Source: Halobacteriovorax marinus (lineage in GTDB: Bacteria; Bdellovibrionota; Bacteriovoracia; Bacteriovoracales; Bacteriovoracaceae). Taken from it: a DNA stretch of 64,000 nt. The first letter of the stretch is position 1. The number at the start of each line of letters is the position of its first letter. Positions 59,148 through 64,000 of this stretch are shown here, piece by piece. The position numbers and the translations under genes were made by a program. The stretch covers positions 62,001 to 126,000 of the forward strand of contig MAAO01000015.1 of NCBI GenBank assembly GCA_002163155.1. Reading direction: 5' to 3'. Under the pieces are notes generated by a model that was given only the letters and a program-made list of their open reading frames with translations, was not told where the DNA came from and made no database searches.

Positions 59148-60127
59148 GCAAGGTATGGATTAAAGATATAGCGTTCTACGTTCCTGAAAGAAAAGTCACC
59201 AATGATGAGATCATCGAAGCGCATAGCTTAAAGATGAAAGCAGCATGGATTGAAAAGAGAATTGGAATTACTCACAGACGTTGGGCAAGTGAAGATCAAG
59301 CCGCGAGTGACTTAGCAGTAGAGGCCGCAAAGAAGTTGAATCTTAAAAGTTTCAAAGGAAGTATCTGGGTTTCTACAATATCTCAGGATTACTACACTCC
59401 ATCAACTGCATCCATCGTTAAGGCCAAATTAGGTTTAACTGATGATCTTCCCGCCATGGATGTGAATAATGCCTGTGCCGGACAAATCTTTGCTCTAGAC
59501 TGTGCCGTTTCGAGATTAAAAACTAATGATGAAAATGAGGCACTAGTTTTTGCCACTGAAGTGCGAAGTCGATTTCTCAATATGAAAGATAGAAGAACAG
59601 TATTTCTCTTTGGAGATGGTGCCGTGGTTTTTCATTTAGAAAAATCAGATGATGCCCCCGGAGAAGTTGAGTGGTGTATCTGTAAAACGATACCGAGTCA
59701 TGATTTAGAAATTCTAGTACCTGATGGTGGATCACAAAATCCATATAAAGAAGAAGCTGAGAAGTTTCATCCCTATATAAAAATGCAGGATGGAGAAAAA
59801 ATCTTTCAGGCAACCACAGAATCTCTATTAGATATTATTGATGAAGCGCTATCAAAAAATAATCTCACTGTTGACGATTATGACTACTACGTTTTCCACC
59901 AAGGAAATGGGGCTATCATATCTAAAGTTTGCGATAAATTAGGGATCCCAAGTGAAAAGACTTGGGTAAACTTCGGGACCTATGGAAATACATCTTCAGC
60001 CAGTATGGGAATAGCCCTAGCAGAAGCCCATAAGCTTGGAAAAATCAAAAAAGGAAATAGAGTTCTTGTCATGGCGATGGGAGCAGGTTTTCATATTGGA
60101 ATGGCCTCCATCAAATGGGGAATTTAA
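59144..60127 (+). CDS. Ketoacyl-ACP synthase III homologue 2
   Basis: 327 residues, TTG start with GAGGAG upstream, four-base overlap (TTGA) with the ligase. Triad Cys111 ('MDVNNACAGQIF'), His252 ('YVFHQGNGAI'), Asn282 ('TYGNTSSASMG'). Closer to canonical FabH than homologue 1. Two KAS III genes in one operon point to two different condensations. Confidence 0.9.
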   Translation: MSKVWIKDIAFYVPERKVTNDEIIEAHSLKMKAAWIEKRIGITHRRWASEDQAASDLAVEAAKKLNLKSFKGSIWVSTISQDYYTPSTASIVKAKLGLTDDLPAMDVNNACAGQIFALDCAVSRLKTNDENEALVFATEVRSRFLNMKDRRTVFLFGDGAVVFHLEKSDDAPGEVEWCICKTIPSHDLEILVPDGGSQNPYKEEAEKFHPYIKMQDGEKIFQATTESLLDIIDEALSKNNLTVDDYDYYVFHQGNGAIISKVCDKLGIPSEKTWVNFGTYGNTSSASMGIALAEAHKLGKIKKGNRVLVMAMGAGFHIGMASIKWGI

Positions 60128-60137
60128 GAGGTATATG

Positions 60138-60857
60138 ATGAAAACAATTTTAATCTCTGGAATTAGTAAAGGTATTGGCGCTCACTTAGCGAGTCATCTA
60201 CTAGAAGTGGGTCATAGAGTGGTTGGTATCGGCAGACAAGGTAATGATAACCTTGAAGCGCATGATAGTTTTAAATTCTACCCTTGCGATTTACTAGAAC
60301 TCGATTCTGTAAAAGAAGTAAGTAAAGCGATTGGAAAAGAAAATGAGATAGATCTCTTCTTTCACAACGCCATGTACACTCCAAAGCATAAACCTTTTCT
60401 AAGATATAAAGATGAAGATCTGATTAAAGCATTTACGGTATGTAGTGCTTCAGCTCTAACTATAATAAATAGTATTGTGACTCCTATGCGTAAGAATAAG
60501 TTTGGTCGAATACTCTTTCTTGGAAGTATTATTCAGGAAACAGGAAGTGTAGGGCAGCTTGCTTATTTAACGGCGAAGTCTTCACTTGATGGACTCACAA
60601 AGGGTCTATCCCTTGAGCTTGCGACTTCAGGCGTGACTTGCAACCTACTCTTACTAGGTCCTGTAGAAACAGATAAGCTCAAAGACAATTTAAGTGAAGA
60701 GGCCTACGAAAATATTAAAAATACTATTCCTACAGGTGAGTTTGTAAATGTTGAACACATCTCTGGTTTAGTAGATTTCTTTTTAACTCCCGCGAGTACT
60801 CCTATAAATGGAGTGACTCTCCCTGTTGCAAATTCCATGCATCTAAGGAAGTTATAA
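60138..60857 (+). CDS. SDR family ketoreductase-like
   Basis: 239 residues. 'ISGISKGIGAHLASHLLE' replaces TGxxxGIG; 'LFFHNAMYTP', Ser in 'FLGSIIQET' and 'YLTAKSSLDG' (Tyr-Lys). An ATG three bases upstream (60135) is possible; AAGAGG fits 60138 better. Probably reduces a beta-keto acyl-ACP made by the KAS III pair (FabG-like). Confidence 0.88.
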   Translation: MKTILISGISKGIGAHLASHLLEVGHRVVGIGRQGNDNLEAHDSFKFYPCDLLELDSVKEVSKAIGKENEIDLFFHNAMYTPKHKPFLRYKDEDLIKAFTVCSASALTIINSIVTPMRKNKFGRILFLGSIIQETGSVGQLAYLTAKSSLDGLTKGLSLELATSGVTCNLLLLGPVETDKLKDNLSEEAYENIKNTIPTGEFVNVEHISGLVDFFLTPASTPINGVTLPVANSMHLRKL

Positions 60858-61817
60858 GTGAATATCCTTTTAACTGGTGCCAGTGGATTACTGGGTGCTC
60901 ACCTTCTTGAAGTAGGGCTAAACCTTGGTCATAGCTTTAAGGCCATTTCGAGAAAAGTCTCTAAGAGAAGCTTTCTCTCAACTGTACTGGAAAGAGAAGA
61001 GATCGAATGGATTGAAGCTGATTTAACTAACCAAGAATCTTGGCCACAGGATCTTTTTAAAGATGTTGATCTCGTCATAAATTGTGGTGGACTCGCCAGT
61101 CCTTTTCTTGAAGATCAAGACAAGATGAGAGAGCTTAATATTACGGCGACAAAGAATCTATTTGAACTTGCAAAGAAGTCAGGAATTAAAGAGTGGGTAC
61201 AAATCTCATCCGTCTCTACTCTCTCTGATGGAAGTACTGATATGGTTAATGAATCTCATATTGGCTCCTTTAGAAAAACGCCCTATGCCGAAAGTAAATT
61301 TGAAATTGACCAATGGTTAGAAACTCAAAACGATATGTCGCTCTTAACTATTCATCCTTGTTACATGCTTGGAAAGTGGGATGCAAGACCATCTTCTGGT
61401 TCACTCATTCTCGCTATGAGAATGGGGAAATTTAAATACTTTATCGAAGGTAATAAGAACTTCGTCTCTCCTACTGATGTGGCGATGGGAACTTTCAAGG
61501 CCATAGAGAAATCTTGTTCCGGACACTACGTTCTAGGCGGTGAGAATAGATCTATAAAGGAATTTGCTACAGAAGTTATCAAGAAGCTCAACTTAGAGCT
61601 AGATAACTTCTCATTCTATTCAAAAGAAGGTTTTTCAAAAATTGAATTATCTGAAAGAGAGAAATGTATCGTGGCAGAGTTTTGCCAAGCCTCAAGTGTC
61701 GATATAGCGAAAGCTAAGAAAGATTTCGGCTATGATCCTAAGATGACTTTTTCTCAGCAATTAGAAGAGGCCATTGATTTCTTTCTAGAAAAGAGATTAT
61801 TGAGAATTAAAAAGTAA
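60858..61817 (+). CDS. Extended SDR (NAD-dependent epimerase/dehydratase-like)
   Basis: 319 residues, GTG start one codon after the upstream stop. 'LLTGASGLLGAHLLE' nucleotide-binding loop, 'VQISSVSTLSDGSTDMVNES', 'YAESKFEIDQWLE' (Tyr-Lys), 'HPCYMLGKWDARP'. Close to 3beta-HSD/OleD-like reductases. Last gene of the operon and ends at a bidirectional terminator. Confidence 0.88.
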   Translation: MNILLTGASGLLGAHLLEVGLNLGHSFKAISRKVSKRSFLSTVLEREEIEWIEADLTNQESWPQDLFKDVDLVINCGGLASPFLEDQDKMRELNITATKNLFELAKKSGIKEWVQISSVSTLSDGSTDMVNESHIGSFRKTPYAESKFEIDQWLETQNDMSLLTIHPCYMLGKWDARPSSGSLILAMRMGKFKYFIEGNKNFVSPTDVAMGTFKAIEKSCSGHYVLGGENRSIKEFATEVIKKLNLELDNFSFYSKEGFSKIELSEREKCIVAEFCQASSVDIAKAKKDFGYDPKMTFSQQLEEAIDFFLEKRLLRIKK

Positions 61818-61834
61818 GTCGTCTGACTTACTTT
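61811..61834. terminator. Convergent terminator
   Basis: AAAGTAAGTC, GTCT loop, GACTTACTTT: perfect 10-bp stem between the two convergent transcripts, overlapping both gene ends. Confidence 0.7.
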
Positions 61835-62547
61835 CCCTTCCCATAGAAACTTGGAACACTTTCACCTGCAACAAATTTATCTTTTCTAGATAATGCACTT
61901 GAATGACCAACTTTAAAGTCGTTAGGAATTGTAGTTCCCGGGTTTATTGTCACATCGGCGCTAATAAAGGCATTATCACCAATTGAACAATCTGGGCCTA
62001 TTCTCGTCCAGGCCCCAACTAAGGCATTCTCACCAATTGAAATAGGACCAAGCACTAGCTTACCTTTATTAATATAGTGACTCACAAGAGAAGTGTGCAT
62101 CCCTACAGTAGCTCCTTTTTTAATCGTGAGAAAATAAGGATCGTGTAAGTGAGCATAAGAAGAAAAAGCATGAGCAAAAGAAATCTTAGCACCACAACAC
62201 TTAAGAAAGATTGTTCTTAGAATTCCAATTGAGAAGATAAAATGTTTTATGACTGGATATCCCCAGACTCTTGAGAACTGAAAATTAATGAACCAAAAAG
62301 TTGCATTCTTACTGCTCATTGAATGAGCCCCTACTTTTGGTTTAGGTATTACAAATCCCATAATGCAAAGAACAACAAAAGCATTGAGAAGAACACAAGG
62401 GATAAATGCCCAATCCGGTAAACCTAAACCCATTTCTAATTTTGTCAGTGCTGTTGTCCCTGCAAAGAAGGCCGTCCATAAGATAATCATGATGACGTCA
62501 AAGATTAGAAACTTTCCAATAGTTGTGGGTTTATCATTTTTTGACAT
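61828..62547 (-). CDS. Membrane hexapeptide-repeat acyltransferase
   Basis: 239 residues. Two N-terminal membrane helices (residues ~12-33 and 48-66), then a left-handed beta-helix: 'GATVGMHTSLVSHYINKGKLVLGPISIGENALVGAWTRIGPDCSIGDNAFISADVTINPGT'. The unit resembles the C-terminal membrane-plus-LbH domains of some NRPS-like proteins and acyl/acetyl transferases. GGAGAACTAA ribosome site. Likely modifies or transfers the acyl product of the facing operon, by location. Confidence 0.8.
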   Translation of the reverse strand: MSKNDKPTTIGKFLIFDVIMIILWTAFFAGTTALTKLEMGLGLPDWAFIPCVLLNAFVVLCIMGFVIPKPKVGAHSMSSKNATFWFINFQFSRVWGYPVIKHFIFSIGILRTIFLKCCGAKISFAHAFSSYAHLHDPYFLTIKKGATVGMHTSLVSHYINKGKLVLGPISIGENALVGAWTRIGPDCSIGDNAFISADVTINPGTTIPNDFKVGHSSALSRKDKFVAGESVPSFYGKGK

Positions 62548-63999
62548 TTAGTTCTCCTTTTTTACTAGTATAGCAGGCAGTAAGATTAAATCAGTAATAA
62601 GAGCTACGCCCAAGACTACAGAGGCAAGTACTCCAAAATTTCTATTCGGTATAAAGTCAGCAAGTAAGAATGATCCAAATCCAACCATTAGAATAATCGT
62701 TGTCAGAGTTAATGATCCCGCTGTCTTTGAAAATATATCATTCAATGTATCATTGGCACTCATGCCCTTATCAGTTTGATTCTTAAAGTGCATCAAAAAG
62801 TGAATAGTATCATCAACCGCTATCCCCAAACAAACAGAAGAGACGATAGCCGTTGTAAAGTCTACTGTCTGTCCAATCATCGCCAAAATACCAAAGTTAA
62901 ATACGATGGGAACAACATTTGGAATAAGTGATATGAGACCCAGTTTAAATGATCTAAAAACCAGAAATAAAATGGCAGTAATTATGATCAGAGATAAACT
63001 TAGGGACTTTAGAAAAATCGAGATCACATAATTAACCATTTTCTGAGTAAGAGCGATTTTTCCTGTAATAAAAATATCTAGTCCAAGCTCCTTAGCTTTT
63101 ACTTCTATCTCTTCCATAATTTTCACACCATTCACAGAATCTTGAATGGTCCACAGAACTGAGAGTCGCATACTCCTTTGATCAATTGAAACTAAGTCAT
63201 TGAGACTTTTACCAGGAGGTACAGAGAGGTTATAGAAGAAAATTTGTTCAGCCACTTGTTTATCCGTAGAAGGAATAATTAGAGCTGATTCCCGACCTTC
63301 ATTAAAAGCTTTATTAATTTGTTTTACAGTATTTATAATACTACTCGTTGAAGTAATTCCTTCTTGTGCCACAAGCCAATTTTGTAATTTCTCAACGCGA
63401 CTTAAGAATTCAACTTTATTAATTCCGTTCTCTTTACCACTATCAATTATTATTTGTGGCCCAGCGAAGCCTCCCATATTAGCAATGATAAATTCATTGG
63501 CACTACGTATTTTGGTACCAACTTTAAAATTCCGATAAGGGTTAGAGTTAATTTCATTTTGCAGACCAAAGTAAATAAAGATACCAATGATGATACAAAA
63601 AGTGGATATGATCGAGATTCTCCATTTTTGTAAAAATCTTATATACGCATCAGGTGTCCAAGAAAATTTTGGCAACATAGAGTTTGCCTTTCCCGAAGGA
63701 AAGAGAACAAGGGCCGGAATCATCAACGTGTGACTAAATAACCACGCTCCCATAACTCCAATTCCAGATATTAATCCAAAGTCCTGTAAGGGTACTAGAT
63801 CTGCCGTCATTAAACTAAAGAACCCAATAGCAGTAGTAATAGAAGTCAGAAGAGTTGGGATGAGGTTTTTCTGCAAGGATGCTCTTATGGCATCCAGATT
63901 TTCTAATCCCTTAGCTCTATACTTATAATATGTATCCAGAATGTGAACAGAGTCGGCAATTCCAATGGCCATTAAAATAATGGGAATGATAAAGGAAAT
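62548..63999 (-). CDS. RND/MMPL-superfamily transporter, C-terminal portion (cut by right edge)
   Basis: The frame is open to the right edge ('ISFIIPIILMAIGIADSVHILDTYYKY...'), so the N-terminal part lies outside. The visible ~483 residues hold two RND-type membrane blocks (after 'GIADSVHIL' and after 'LSLSLIIITAILFLVFRSFKLGLISLIPNVVPIVFNFG' to 'VCLGIAVDDTIHFL') and one large periplasmic loop (~residues 125-310). It belongs to the MMPL/HpnN-like exporters of lipids and hydrophobic products. The hexapeptide acyltransferase follows directly on the same strand. Confidence 0.88.
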   Translation of the reverse strand: MSFIIPIILMAIGIADSVHILDTYYKYRAKGLENLDAIRASLQKNLIPTLLTSITTAIGFFSLMTADLVPLQDFGLISGIGVMGAWLFSHTLMIPALVLFPSGKANSMLPKFSWTPDAYIRFLQKWRISIISTFCIIIGIFIYFGLQNEINSNPYRNFKVGTKIRSANEFIIANMGGFAGPQIIIDSGKENGINKVEFLSRVEKLQNWLVAQEGITSTSSIINTVKQINKAFNEGRESALIIPSTDKQVAEQIFFYNLSVPPGKSLNDLVSIDQRSMRLSVLWTIQDSVNGVKIMEEIEVKAKELGLDIFITGKIALTQKMVNYVISIFLKSLSLSLIIITAILFLVFRSFKLGLISLIPNVVPIVFNFGILAMIGQTVDFTTAIVSSVCLGIAVDDTIHFLMHFKNQTDKGMSANDTLNDIFSKTAGSLTLTTIILMVGFGSFLLADFIPNRNFGVLASVVLGVALITDLILLPAILVKKEN

Positions 64000-64000
64000 A

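Overview
The window is AT-rich chromosomal DNA from a Gram-negative bacterium. Lipoprotein signals, periplasmic proteins, c-type cytochromes, a partial FliM, DapF and many large secreted proteins of no known family point to a free-living proteobacterial-type organism. The overall style (low G+C, many secreted orphans, FliM paralogue, TlyA, YkgJ, DUF2288) resembles marine Bdellovibrionota such as Halobacteriovorax/Bacteriovorax. That assignment is inference from gene content only; no rRNA or marker phylogeny is available here.

Layout. 0-5.5 kb: a c-type cytochrome fragment, a three-gene ABC-2 exporter operon, a FliM-like protein lacking the C-terminal SpoA domain, a periplasmic binding-type protein behind a large inverted repeat, and an ArsR regulator with a 38-residue cysteine-rich peptide. 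5.7-19 kb: a 1514-residue secreted orphan protein, a class A beta-lactamase-like serine hydrolase, YkgJ, YceI, DUF2288, gamma-carbonic anhydrase, cytochrome c, LOG, TlyA, VanZ-like and DapF, ending in a tRNA with CAU anticodon.

19.1-35 kb is the accessory region and the most interesting part. Immediately downstream of the tRNA lies a tandem series of modules, each with the same order: boundary (the tRNA 3' end or a repeat, here called R), terminator hairpin, a plus-strand phage-antirepressor-like gene (ORF6N type twice, Rha type three times), a second terminator hairpin, minus-strand cargo genes, next R. Three R copies are 179-180 bp long, carry inverted TTTCCTCACT/AGTGAGGAAA-type motifs, and two end in GACCACCATTTTA, close to the tRNA 3' end and flank (GACCCACCATTTTA). 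A fourth is truncated and a fifth degenerate. Two of the five antirepressor genes are broken. Cargo includes GNAT acetyltransferases, DUF4440, GFA-like/DUF6151, AhpD, thioredoxin-like, SDR, VOC, MepB and DUF1801 proteins. No integrase, transposase or Rep gene is visible.

35-45 kb: single accessory or housekeeping genes (flavodoxin-fold reductase, AraC, GNAT, alpha/beta hydrolase, thioesterase-like, EamA, DOPA-dioxygenase-like), two histidine kinases without a response regulator, one of them co-transcribed with two AhpD-like proteins, and a NUDIX hydrolase. 45.4-51.5 kb: a 2016-residue secreted repeat protein that appears to start at an ATT codon. 51.5-56.4 kb: CopZ-like protein, lipoprotein, MsrB, GST, DUF2999-like, START-domain protein, and a secreted endonuclease/exonuclease/phosphatase-fold protein.

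56.5-64 kb: a compact gene set with two ketoacyl synthase III homologues, an acyl carrier protein, an acyl-activating AMP ligase, an SDR and an extended SDR, facing a membrane hexapeptide acyltransferase and an RND exporter that runs off the right edge. It looks like a biosynthesis-and-export locus for an unknown acyl-derived lipid or metabolite.

Limits: all calls come from reading the sequence and translations; no homology search was run, so family names are recognition-level. Positions counted by eye for short sites may be off by one or two bases.
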